Positions 1 through 8,045 of a stretch of DNA of 64,000 bases are shown here, in pieces. Each line of letters starts with the position of its first letter. Position 1 is the stretch's first letter. The stretch is taken from the NCBI RefSeq assembly GCF_002258785.1, contig NZ_NOYI01000020.1:104773-168772 (forward strand). The letters run 5' to 3'. Origin of the DNA: Rhodococcus sp. 06-235-1A (lineage in GTDB: Bacteria > Actinomycetota > Actinomycetes > Mycobacteriales > Mycobacteriaceae). Below the pieces are notes generated by a model. It was given only the letters and a program-made list of their open reading frames with translations. It did not search any database and had not been told where the DNA came from. A program made the translations under genes and the position numbers.

Positions 1-901
1 TGCGGAGCATCGCCAGCGCAATGCGTTCCATGCCGAAGCCGACGCAGGCACTGTGAGCCGGTTCTCCGTCGACGGTGGAGATGTCGAAGGTGTGGCCGAA
101 GTGGTCGCGGTGGCAGTTGCACGAGACGACCGCCGTACCGTCGTCGAGATCTCCGTAGAGCTTGACGACCAGTTCGGTCTTGAGATTCTCGTTGCGCTGG
201 TTCGCTGCGAGCATGCGTCCGGCGCGGCCGAAGAACGGATCGTTGGCGATGACCGCCTCGGCTTCCAGCCCCAGATCTGCCAGCACCTGCAAGCCGCGTG
301 GCACCCAGCGTTCGCGGTGGGCGATCGCTTCGTCCGGCGTGCCCACTCGGACGAACTCGTGCATCCGAAACGCTTGCATCCGAGCCGGATCCACCGCAGG
401 CTCGTGCCGGAAGCAGTAGCCGTAGATGTCCATCAGCGTGCCCTCGGCAGGCAATGTGCCGGTGAGCATCGAGTACGACGGGTGGCAGGCGGCCGAGACC
501 AACATGGTTCCGGCGGAATGCAGAAAGTGATCCCAGTCCTTACCGTCGGACCTCTCCGCCAACAACGCCGCGTGTTCCTTGTTGTCGCCCTCGAAGGTGT
601 TGATGGCACCGGTGAGGTTGGGGAAGGACGCGATGTAGTCGGTGCGCTCGAAGGCTTCTCGTGGAAAGACCGGAGCGAATCTGAATCGGGTGGCCTGACG
701 GCCGTGTTCGGCTACCCCGGCCTCGGTGACGCGAGCGTCGACGAACTCGATGATGTCCTCGAATTCGCCACTGCGCCCGTACAACCCGGGAATCGAGCTG
801 GGAACCAGCAAGCCGGCATCGACGAGCTCGGCACGGAAAGCTGCTCGCGCAGAGTCGAGTTCGGTCAGTTCTGTCTCCGGTGCGGAGTGCATGGTGGTCA
901 T
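1..901 (-). CDS. Amino acid:[carrier protein] ligase, class II aaRS-like (partial, C-terminus outside window)
   Basis: The frame is open from ATG at 901 through the left edge, giving 300 residues. It resembles the SerRS-like catalytic homologues that lack a tRNA-binding domain and load an amino acid onto the phosphopantetheine arm of a small carrier protein rather than onto tRNA. Visible features are a class II motif-2-like FRMHEFVRVG near residues 178-187 and a motif-3-like GFGMERIALAML near 288-299. Probable zinc ligands are Cys139, Glu182 and Cys286, whose spacing matches the characterised Bradyrhizobium enzyme as I recall it. The start overlaps the upstream stop codon (TGATG), so translation is probably coupled. 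The carrier protein and dehydrogenase genes just upstream support the call. The amino acid substrate cannot be read from the sequence. Confidence 0.85.
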   Translation of the reverse strand, partial: MTTMHSAPETELTELDSARAAFRAELVDAGLLVPSSIPGLYGRSGEFEDIIEFVDARVTEAGVAEHGRQATRFRFAPVFPREAFERTDYIASFPNLTGAINTFEGDNKEHAALLAERSDGKDWDHFLHSAGTMLVSAACHPSYSMLTGTLPAEGTLMDIYGYCFRHEPAVDPARMQAFRMHEFVRVGTPDEAIAHRERWVPRGLQVLADLGLEAEAVIANDPFFGRAGRMLAANQRNENLKTELVVKLYGDLDDGTAVVSCNCHRDHFGHTFDISTVDGEPAHSACVGFGMERIALAMLR

Positions 902-2055
902 CACTTGCCCTTGTAGACGAGGGAGAGCTGCGAGTTGTGTCCCAGGATGCGTTCGTTGCTGACCATGATCGCGGACCCGTGCGCGTCACGAAGGTGACGG
1001 CCGATGCTGAGCTCGCCGTCCTGCCGATACCCGGAAATGCCGCAGATCTGCAGAGCCTTGCCGACGATGTCGATGACGAGCGTCGACGCGGTCACCTTGA
1101 CGTTGTTGATCTTGAGTGCGAAACCGATGGCACCGAGCTCGGCCGGGCTGTCTGCGACGGCCTCGAACTTCGCAGCGGCCCCGAACACCGTGTCCACCAG
1201 CTGCTCGTGAACCACCATCAACTCCGCCAGCCGCAGTGCGCTCGGCGGCGGGGTTCCCGGCGTCTTGCGCGCGGCTTTCTGCACGGACTTGCGTGCCTTC
1301 GTCACGGCTGCGTCGGCGATGCCGAGCCACGCCGAACCCCACAGCACGTGCGCCACCGGAAGCATGGTCTGAGCCGAGATGTCGCCGTAGTTGTCGCCCA
1401 GAATGTTCGAGGTCGTCGTGCGTGCGGCGAGCATGAAGCCGGGACTGCAGGTGCCACGAAATCCGAGTGTGTCCCAGGTGCCGGTCTTCTCCAGCGTCAC
1501 ATCGGGCTTCTCGCACACCACGAGGACCTGGTCGCTCGGCGGGCTGTCGACGCTGCGTCGTGCCGTTGCCAGCACGATCTGCGCGTACTCGCCGTACGAG
1601 ATGACGGGCGCGTTCTTGGTCAGGGTGATCCGTTCACCGTCGTACTCCACCGCACAACTGCTCGAGCGGACGTCGCCGCCGATGTTGATTTCGGTAGTGG
1701 CGGAGGCCACCAATATGCGATCGGTCACAATGCGTCGCTGAAGATCTGCCATGGCGTCGGACTTGCCGTGGCGGACGATGCTGAGCACCTGCGACTGGTG
1801 CATCACGAAGATCATCGCCGTCGAAGCGCACTCGGAGCCGAGGGCACGCGAGATGCGGGCGATGTCGGTCAAGGTTGCCCCGCCGCCGCCGAACTCCCGC
1901 GGAATTCCGACACCGAGGAGTCCGGCGTCGCGCAGCGCATCCACCGATTCGGTGGGGAAGCGGGCATCGCGATCGACCTCGTCGGCGTGGGTCCGCAGTA
2001 CGGCCAGCACGTCGGTCATCGACTGGTCGATCGAGCTCTCGTAGACGGTGGTCAT
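901..2055 (-). CDS. Acyl-CoA dehydrogenase family flavoprotein
   Basis: A 384-residue protein with acyl-CoA dehydrogenase architecture: N-terminal helical domain (GIPREFGGGGATLTDIARI), beta domain, and C-terminal helical domain ending in ISGYRQDGELSIGRHLRDAHGSA. It lies between a carrier-protein gene and an aminoacyl:carrier-protein ligase gene in one tight operon, so its substrate may be a carrier-bound aminoacyl or acyl group rather than a CoA ester (inference). The C-terminal segment where many family members carry the catalytic glutamate (an IYEGT-like motif) reads AIMVSN here, so the usual base is absent at that place. It could be supplied from another position, as in isovaleryl-CoA dehydrogenase, or the chemistry could differ. 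The stop overlaps the next start by one base. Confidence 0.85.
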   Translation of the reverse strand: MTTVYESSIDQSMTDVLAVLRTHADEVDRDARFPTESVDALRDAGLLGVGIPREFGGGGATLTDIARISRALGSECASTAMIFVMHQSQVLSIVRHGKSDAMADLQRRIVTDRILVASATTEINIGGDVRSSSCAVEYDGERITLTKNAPVISYGEYAQIVLATARRSVDSPPSDQVLVVCEKPDVTLEKTGTWDTLGFRGTCSPGFMLAARTTTSNILGDNYGDISAQTMLPVAHVLWGSAWLGIADAAVTKARKSVQKAARKTPGTPPPSALRLAELMVVHEQLVDTVFGAAAKFEAVADSPAELGAIGFALKINNVKVTASTLVIDIVGKALQICGISGYRQDGELSIGRHLRDAHGSAIMVSNERILGHNSQLSLVYKGK

Positions 2056-2059
2056 GGCC

Positions 2060-2317
2060 TCAGTCCGTCAGCTGGGCGATGGCTGCGGCGATCGCGTTGA
2101 TGCTGCCGAACGTCGACTTCTGCAGCATGGTGTCGGGGAATTCGACGTCGAACTCGTCCTCGAGGGCGATCATGACGTTGACACTGGCGTGCGAGGTGAG
2201 GCCGCTGTCGTACAGATCGGCGGCTTCGTCGATGCCCTCCACGGGGACCGGCAGCTTTCCGAATTTCTCCAGCACGGTTCGCACTCGAACCACGTCGTGA
2301 GCATTGAGCGTCTGCAT
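2060..2317 (-). CDS. Acyl carrier protein (phosphopantetheine-binding)
   Basis: An 85-residue acidic single-domain carrier protein. The attachment serine lies in the segment DSGLTSHASVNVM (residues about 53-65), a variant of the usual DSL motif, followed by the helix ALEDEFDVEFPD typical of ACPs. It is the first gene of the three-gene operon and sits 4 bases upstream of the dehydrogenase gene. Its likely partner is the aminoacyl:carrier-protein ligase at the end of the operon, for which such LTS-type carriers are the known acceptors. It is not in a fatty-acid synthase context, so it is unlikely to be the housekeeping AcpM. Confidence 0.9.
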   Translation of the reverse strand: MQTLNAHDVVRVRTVLEKFGKLPVPVEGIDEAADLYDSGLTSHASVNVMIALEDEFDVEFPDTMLQKSTFGSINAIAAAIAQLTD

Positions 2318-2425
2318 CGAAAACCTCCACCGATCGCGTTAACCACGAGACCGGACGGCCTCGTCGTCGACTCAAGGTCTGCTGGCTGTGCGCCTATTCG
2401 ACCCTAAGTCTCCCCAGACCCGCTC

Positions 2426-2446
2426 AAACAATATCCTAGATTGTTT
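2426..2446. promoter_or_regulatory. AT-rich dyad in divergent promoter region
   Basis: AAACAAT and ATTGTTT form a perfect 7-bp inverted repeat with a 7-base spacer in the 251-base gap between the carrier-protein operon (minus strand) and the Hsp70-like gene (plus strand). It is strikingly AT-rich against its surroundings. A dyad of this size in a divergent promoter region is a good operator candidate. No regulator gene is adjacent, so its owner is unknown. Confidence 0.4.
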
Positions 2447-2568
2447 AGTAGCGTTACCGCGATGCCCGTATCGGTTGTCCGCACCGCCGTACACTTCGAG
2501 AGGAGCGGGGGCTCGTACTGGTGCCGGATCGGGCATCGAATCGCAATGTGCAAAGGATCGTCTGTTCG

Positions 2569-4044
2569 ATGAGTGGAGTCTGCGGGGTATCGGTGGGTAC
2601 CGGTGCCGTGCGCATCGCGTACATCGCCGACGGTCGCCGCGTCGAGGACTCCATCGATGCGGAGGGTGCACACGACCTGCTGCCCGGCAAGCTCGTCGAT
2701 CACGGACCGTTCGAGGACATAGTCCTCGCCGGGTGGGACACCGCGGCCGTGACGGCGCTTCTCGAGACCCTGGGCGAAAGAACCGAGCCGAAGGCTCGGA
2801 TGGTCGACGAATCGCAGGCCCTGATGGCCTACGCCCGCACGGTTCCCGGACTGGCCGACAAGGACTACGTCCTGGTCGTGGACCTGGGTAAGAAGGGGCT
2901 GTCGGCCACCGCCCTCGATGTCGCAGGCGACTACGTGGAGTGGACCGCCCGCACCGTAGACATCAGCGGCGATCGATTCGACGAGGTCGTCCGAAGCATC
3001 GTGATGGCCAAGGGAATTCTTCCTCCTCCCGTGGGCCCCGAGGGCGACGAGGAGTACCAGGCGTTCTTTCGCGAACTCAAGGAGCTCGTGAGCACCTCGG
3101 TCGGAGTCAGGGCACCCAACCGCGGGCCGATGCTGCTCTCCCGCAAGGAGTTCGAGCGAGAGATCACGCCGCTGGTCATCGACGTTCTCGACTGGGCATC
3201 GAAGCAGGCCCCGGACGCGGTTCTCCTCGTCGGAGGTGGCGCGGCAATTCCAGTGGTGCGCACCATCATCGAGGACAAATGGGACGTGCCGGTGCACGTC
3301 CCCGAGGTGCCCGTGATGACCGTTGCAACGGGTGCCGCGCTCGATGTCGTCCCGCAGATCGACGACGTCGGAACCGTGACCGTGCCCGACGACGCATCGG
3401 CACTGTTCGATCCGCAATCCACGTCGTCGGATGCAGGTGTGCTCGACGCCTCGGTGGTCGAAGGGTTGGTGGTCGATCAGTTCGCGGCCGAGGACCTGGC
3501 CGTCGATCCGACCGTGTTCGGGTCCATCGACCACGCACCGACCGAACTCGACACCGAGGACCTCGATGCCCGTGACGTAGCGGCCGCACCGCTCGACCTC
3601 GACGAGCTGTTCGACGCACCGATGTCCGGCGCGGAACTACTCGATCGAACCGGTTTCGGCAGCCCCGAACTCGACCCCGGACTACATCCGTCCACGCACC
3701 CGTCTCCGCGCCGAGTCGAGACGCCGGCTCCGATTCGTCGGCGTGTCCGATGGTCGGTGCGAGACGCGTCACTGATGGTCGGTGCCGTGTCGGTCATCGC
3801 GATCGTGTGGGGCCTGATCTACACCCGAAGCGATACTGCTCCGCCACCGCCTATCGCGGCATCCGCTGTCTACGACGACCCGGTACTGGCATCGGTGCTG
3901 CCCGACGCAGGACCCGCGGTGCCGGTCGCCGAGCCGCCCGTCCTCGGACCTGCTCGACTGCCCGACGCAGATCTGTACGAGAGAACGTTCGTCTACGACG
4001 GCGAGCTGTACCAACCGATCGTCGACTCGGAGCTTCCGGAGTAG
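2569..4044 (+). CDS. Membrane-anchored protein with Hsp70/actin-type ATPase fold (copy A)
   Basis: A 491-residue protein if it begins at ATG 2569, chosen because GVSVGTGAVR (phosphate-1 motif) then starts at residue 6; an upstream GTG at 2521 would add 16 unrelated residues. A second phosphate-like motif, VVDLGKKGLSA, is at about 103-113 and an adenosine motif, LLVGGGAAIPVV, at about 219-230, so the actin/Hsp70 nucleotide-binding fold is recognisable but short. There is no peptide-binding domain. A long acidic linker leads to one membrane segment at about 398-418 and a 70-residue C-terminal tail, probably outside the membrane. It is paralogous in architecture to the downstream gene and to three proteins of the ini locus. 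Function is unknown. Confidence 0.7.
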   Translation: MSGVCGVSVGTGAVRIAYIADGRRVEDSIDAEGAHDLLPGKLVDHGPFEDIVLAGWDTAAVTALLETLGERTEPKARMVDESQALMAYARTVPGLADKDYVLVVDLGKKGLSATALDVAGDYVEWTARTVDISGDRFDEVVRSIVMAKGILPPPVGPEGDEEYQAFFRELKELVSTSVGVRAPNRGPMLLSRKEFEREITPLVIDVLDWASKQAPDAVLLVGGGAAIPVVRTIIEDKWDVPVHVPEVPVMTVATGAALDVVPQIDDVGTVTVPDDASALFDPQSTSSDAGVLDASVVEGLVVDQFAAEDLAVDPTVFGSIDHAPTELDTEDLDARDVAAAPLDLDELFDAPMSGAELLDRTGFGSPELDPGLHPSTHPSPRRVETPAPIRRRVRWSVRDASLMVGAVSVIAIVWGLIYTRSDTAPPPPIAASAVYDDPVLASVLPDAGPAVPVAEPPVLGPARLPDADLYERTFVYDGELYQPIVDSELPE

Positions 4045-4219
4045 ACCGCACGTTCGATTCGACGCGTTCGACCGAGGCGTACGACTTGTTTCTTCGCAGC
4101 CGCGTGCGGCCGCCTCCGGGGCACGCGCCCCGTCGTTTCGGCCGAGGCGGTAGCCTGGCGATCTGGACGAGGTCTATCGCGTCCAGATGCAATGTCCGAA
4201 CAGAGTGAGGCCGACGACC

Positions 4220-6238
4220 GTGACTGTGCTGCTTGGGGTGTCCATGGGGACCCGGGCTGTGCGTACGGCGCAGCCCCGTGCCGAGCAGTTCACGGTGCCC
4301 GTCGCAGATCAGTCCGGCCTGGTCAGCGACATCGAGCGACCATTGTTCTTCCGCAACGAACTCATCGACAGCGTGGGCGGAGATCTGCCGCACCTGGCCG
4401 CCGAGTCCATCGGTGCCGCCGCCGAAACCGAGCCCGAACTCGCCACCGGCGTCGCCTACCGCGACCCGAGGCAGGCGGACGCGCTCCATGCCGCACTCGC
4501 CGGCGCGCACCTGCACAACTACCACCTGGTGCACGAGGTGGAAGCTGTCGTCGAGTACCTCGCAGCCACCGGTGAGGCACGCAACTGCAGCTCGGTCGCC
4601 CTGTTCGATCTCGGCAGCTCCGGATTGACGGTCAGTGTCGTCGACTTGGTGCAGCGCACCGTCATCGCCTCGCAGCGATCGGGTGAGTACAGCGGCGATC
4701 TGCTGGACGCCTACGTGCGCAACAACCAGCTCCAGCGCCTCGGCAAGAGTTCGACCGACCCCGACATGGCGCTGTTCGAGAAGCGCTGCCGTATCGCCAA
4801 GGAACGTCTGTCCACCCAGGACGCAGTGTGTCTGCCCGATGCGAGCGGAATGATCCTGCTCTCACGCGAGAACTTCGAGCTGCTCATCACCGATCTGCTC
4901 GACGAAGCCATCGAATTCGCGCGCGGAGTGATGATCGGTGCGAACGCCCCGATCGACGCCGTGGTGCTGATCGGCGGCGGCGCGCGCATGCCGATCGTGC
5001 AGAACCGTGTCGGACCGCTGCTGGAGCTGCCGTCGATCGTTCCGACCGAGCCCGAGACCGTCGCGGCACGGGGAGCGGCACTGGCCGCTCGGCCGCATTC
5101 GCGCACTCGAAACGGCGCGCGCCCGGCTCCCGACGCGATCGGGCCGGCAGTGGGTGCGGTGCATCCGGCGGTGTCGGTCGACACCGAGGCGTCGGTCGAG
5201 AGCGCGCCGCGGGTGGAATCGGCACCCTCGGTGCCCAGTGCTCTACCGCCCCGTTCCGCGCGGCCGCGTCCGCCACTGCCCGCGCCGGTCCGACCGGTGC
5301 CGGCTCGAAACGAATCACTGCATGCCGCCCCGTCGGTTCCGGCTCCCGAGCCCGCAGCGTCTCGTCCTGTTCCGGCCCGTCCGTGGATCGCGGCGGCTCC
5401 GATCGACGGCACAGCCACCGAGGCTCCACGCGAGACCGCGGACACGACCGCTGGTTTCGAATCCTCGAGATTCACCGATCCCGTTGTAGATTCTTCCGAT
5501 TCCGTCGCAGTCGTACCGGCATCGACGTCGGCTGTAGTAGATGATGTTCTCGACGATCACGTGCAGGGGGCGCGGGTCGACGGGGAGGTCGTCGCGTTGA
5601 GCACGAATTCGGGGGAGCAGACTGTCGAGGGTTCGATCGACGAGGTTGCGGCAACCGATTCCGTAGCGTCCGAAGCTGTTGTTGCAGGCGCTGTTTCGAA
5701 TGTGCCCGAGACCGACGCCTCGGTTGTCGACGACGGCAAGCCGGTTCCGTTCCAACTGAAGAACGTCTACTGGCTCGATGCCGATTACGACGACGACGAC
5801 GGTGAGGACGATCGCACCCGCGCTCGTCGTAGGCTTCGCACCGGTGGTGTGCTCGCGCTCGGTCTTGCTGCGGTGGTAGCCGTGTCCGGGTTCATGCTCA
5901 CCCAGCAGAACACGCCGCAGGTGGTCGACACCTCGGTCAGTCGCACCCAGGCCGAGGTTCCGGCGGTCACCACGACGGCACCCACATCGGTGGTGCCTGC
6001 GCCGGTGCTGCCGCCGCCCGCACCGGAGACCACCGTCGAACCGACGACCGTGCCGCCGGAGACCGAAGTGTACGAGGAGCCTTGGACGCCGGAGCCGACG
6101 ACCACCACGGCCGAGCCGGCACCGCCGCCGCCCGTCGAGTCCGTTCCTCCGACGACGCAGCAGCCGCCGCCACTGATCCCGGGATTCCCGGACTTCACGT
6201 TGCCCGGGTTCCCGCCGATCGCGCCTCCCGCCCCCTGA
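4220..6238 (+). CDS. Membrane-anchored protein with Hsp70/actin-type ATPase fold (copy B), Pro/Thr-rich tail
   Basis: A 672-residue protein with GTG at 4220 chosen because LLGVSMGTRAVR follows at once. It has ATPase-fold motifs at about 4-17 (phosphate 1), 125-142 (ALFDLGSSGLTVSV, phosphate 2) and 248-261 (VVLIGGGARMPIVQ, adenosine). A disordered Ala/Pro-rich linker of about 260 residues follows, then a membrane helix near 540-559. The C-terminal tail is rich in Pro, Thr and Glu and ends in PGFPDFTLPGFPPIAPPAP. The predicted topology is a cytoplasmic ATPase-like domain with a wall-spanning proline-rich tail. It is 175 bases downstream of copy A and could share its transcript. No Hsp70 substrate-binding domain is present, so ordinary chaperone activity is unlikely. 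Confidence 0.7.
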   Translation: MTVLLGVSMGTRAVRTAQPRAEQFTVPVADQSGLVSDIERPLFFRNELIDSVGGDLPHLAAESIGAAAETEPELATGVAYRDPRQADALHAALAGAHLHNYHLVHEVEAVVEYLAATGEARNCSSVALFDLGSSGLTVSVVDLVQRTVIASQRSGEYSGDLLDAYVRNNQLQRLGKSSTDPDMALFEKRCRIAKERLSTQDAVCLPDASGMILLSRENFELLITDLLDEAIEFARGVMIGANAPIDAVVLIGGGARMPIVQNRVGPLLELPSIVPTEPETVAARGAALAARPHSRTRNGARPAPDAIGPAVGAVHPAVSVDTEASVESAPRVESAPSVPSALPPRSARPRPPLPAPVRPVPARNESLHAAPSVPAPEPAASRPVPARPWIAAAPIDGTATEAPRETADTTAGFESSRFTDPVVDSSDSVAVVPASTSAVVDDVLDDHVQGARVDGEVVALSTNSGEQTVEGSIDEVAATDSVASEAVVAGAVSNVPETDASVVDDGKPVPFQLKNVYWLDADYDDDDGEDDRTRARRRLRTGGVLALGLAAVVAVSGFMLTQQNTPQVVDTSVSRTQAEVPAVTTTAPTSVVPAPVLPPPAPETTVEPTTVPPETEVYEEPWTPEPTTTTAEPAPPPPVESVPPTTQQPPPLIPGFPDFTLPGFPPIAPPAP

Positions 6239-6244
6239 ACGGCT

Positions 6245-6769
6245 TCACCTGTCCGCGTGAGTGTTTCGCGGCCTGATGTGCTCGAAGATCAGAATCGTCT
6301 CGGTTGCGGCGACGGCGGGGTCGGCACTGAGGTTCTCGACGACGAAGTCTCGCAGGGTGGCGGTGTCGACGGTCGCCACGTGCACGAGGAAGTCGTCGGC
6401 GCCGGCGATGAAGTAGATGTTCAGCGTCTCTGCGCGTGAGGCAATCTTCGATCCGAATTCGCTGATGCGTCGTCGAGCATCTGCTTGGAGCCGGACCGAG
6501 ATCATGGCCTGGATGCCCTGGCCGAGGGCCTCGGGGTCGATGTCGGCGTGGAATCCGCGGATGACACCGCGTTCGACGAGGGCACGAACCCGGGCGAGTG
6601 CGGTGGACGGAGCGACACCGGCCGCCGCAGCGAGTGCGTTGTTGGGGGTACGGGCGTCGCGGCGGAGCTCGTCGAGCAGGATGTGGTCGATTCGGTCCAG
6701 CGGGATCGGCCGAACATCGTTCGACTGAGACCCCGTGCCGCCCGTCTGGAAAGAACTATTGCTCACCAT
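6245..6769 (-). CDS. aldR: Lrp/AsnC family regulator, AldR-type
   Basis: A 174-residue Lrp/AsnC protein: N-terminal helix-turn-helix (LDRIDHILLDELRRDARTPNNALAAAAGVAPSTALARV) followed by a ligand-binding RAM domain. The start at ATG 6769 is preferred over an in-frame ATG at 6796, which would add a hydrophobic, non-family N-terminus. It is divergent from ald with a short shared promoter region. By analogy to mycobacterial AldR (established knowledge), it should control alanine dehydrogenase in response to alanine or other amino acids. Confidence 0.85.
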   Translation of the reverse strand: MVSNSSFQTGGTGSQSNDVRPIPLDRIDHILLDELRRDARTPNNALAAAAGVAPSTALARVRALVERGVIRGFHADIDPEALGQGIQAMISVRLQADARRRISEFGSKIASRAETLNIYFIAGADDFLVHVATVDTATLRDFVVENLSADPAVAATETILIFEHIRPRNTHADR

Positions 6770-6885
6770 TCCGGGAGTGTACAGAATTATATTCACTTCC
6801 GTTGCGGCTATTCCGTAGATAATTCATAGTTGGCCTACACGGATGGAGCCACGGCTTCACGTCACCCACCGCCGAGGAGGCCGCC

Positions 6886-7968
6886 ATGAAGATCGGAATT
6901 CCACGCGAGATCAAGAACCACGAATACCGGGTGGCCATCACCCCGGCAGGCGTGCACGAACTGGTCTCGCGAGGACACGAAGTGATCATCGAAACCGAGG
7001 CAGGAGCCGGGTCGTCGTTCACCGACACCGACTACAAGGCCGCCGGTGCACAGATCCTCACCGACGTCGCCGAGGTCTGGGAGAAGGCCGATCTGCTGCT
7101 GAAGGTCAAAGAGCCCATCGCCGAAGAGTATTCACGCTTGCGCAAGGGACAGGTGCTGTTCACCTACCTGCACCTGGCCGCCTCGAAGGCGTGCACCGAT
7201 GCGCTGCTGGAGTTGGGTACCACGGCCATTGCCTACGAAACGGTTACTGCCGCAGACGGTTCCCTGCCATTGCTCGCACCGATGAGTGAAGTTGCCGGAC
7301 GCCTCGCGCCCCAGGCCGGCGCCTACCACCTGATGTCCAGCGAAGGTGGACGCGGAGTTCTGATGGGCGGCGTACCCGGAGTGCGTCCCGCCAACGTCGT
7401 CGTCATCGGAGCCGGCGTATCCGGAAAGAATGCCACTGCAATCGCTTTCGGCATGCATGCCGACGTCACCGTCCTCGATCTCGATGTGAAAGCGCTACGC
7501 GCCATCGATGATCAGTACCGCGGTGCCGTCAAGACGCTGGTGTCGAACGCCTACGAGCTCGAACAGGCCGTCCTTGCGGCGGATCTCGTCATCGGTGCAG
7601 TACTGGTGCCCGGCGCAAAGGCTCCGAAGTTGGTGTCCAACAGCCTGGTTCAGCGCATGAAGCCCGGTTCGGTTCTGGTCGACATCGCTATCGATCAGGG
7701 CGGCTGCTTCGAGGACTCGCACGCCACCACTCACGCCGATCCCACGTACAAGGTGCACGAGTCCGTGTTCTACTGCGTCGCCAACATGCCCGGTGCGGTT
7801 CCGCGCACCTCCACCTACGCGCTCACCAATGCCACGCTGCCGTACGTCGTCGCACTTGCCGACAAGGGTTGGGAAGCTGCCTGCGAGGCGGACTCGGGAC
7901 TGAAGGCCGGCCTGAGCACACACAACGGTGCCCTGCTGTCGGAGACGGTTGCGGCTGCATTCGCCTGA
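6886..7968 (+). CDS. ald: Alanine dehydrogenase
   Basis: A 360-residue NAD-dependent alanine dehydrogenase interconverting L-alanine with pyruvate and ammonia. The N-terminal signature [23 protein letters not shown] is intact, as are the nucleotide-binding [17 protein letters not shown] and the [19 protein letters not shown] region. Length is near the family norm of about 370. A strong GAGGAGG ribosome site lies just upstream of the ATG. It is divergent from the aldR-type gene. Its 3' end is followed directly by a 74-bp palindromic repeat. Confidence 0.97.
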   Translation: MKIGIPREIKNHEYRVAITPAGVHELVSRGHEVIIETEAGAGSSFTDTDYKAAGAQILTDVAEVWEKADLLLKVKEPIAEEYSRLRKGQVLFTYLHLAASKACTDALLELGTTAIAYETVTAADGSLPLLAPMSEVAGRLAPQAGAYHLMSSEGGRGVLMGGVPGVRPANVVVIGAGVSGKNATAIAFGMHADVTVLDLDVKALRAIDDQYRGAVKTLVSNAYELEQAVLAADLVIGAVLVPGAKAPKLVSNSLVQRMKPGSVLVDIAIDQGGCFEDSHATTHADPTYKVHESVFYCVANMPGAVPRTSTYALTNATLPYVVALADKGWEAACEADSGLKAGLSTHNGALLSETVAAAFA

Positions 7969-7971
7969 CCG

Positions 7972-8045
7972 GAGCGGCTCCGCCGCACGTGCACGAAACC
8001 TCGTAGTCCACTACGAAGTTCTACTCACCTGCGGCGAAGCCGCTC
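7972..8045. repeat. Palindromic dispersed repeat, copy 1
   Basis: The gap between ald and the convergent YibE/F gene is filled almost exactly by an imperfect palindrome. The ends GAGCGGCTCCGCCGCACGTG and CACCTGCGGCGAAGCCGCTC are inverted repeats of each other at 18 of 20 positions. A small inner hairpin (CGTAG-TCCA-CTACG) sits in the middle. A related copy with the same central CACGTGCACG-AACCTCGTAG block lies at 38625-38698. It may work as a bidirectional terminator, but the conserved internal sequence suggests a dispersed element. Confidence 0.6.

Noticed and set aside
880..2100. 406-residue plus-strand frame over the dehydrogenase gene
   Set aside because: Antisense of a clear acyl-CoA dehydrogenase; no start signal.
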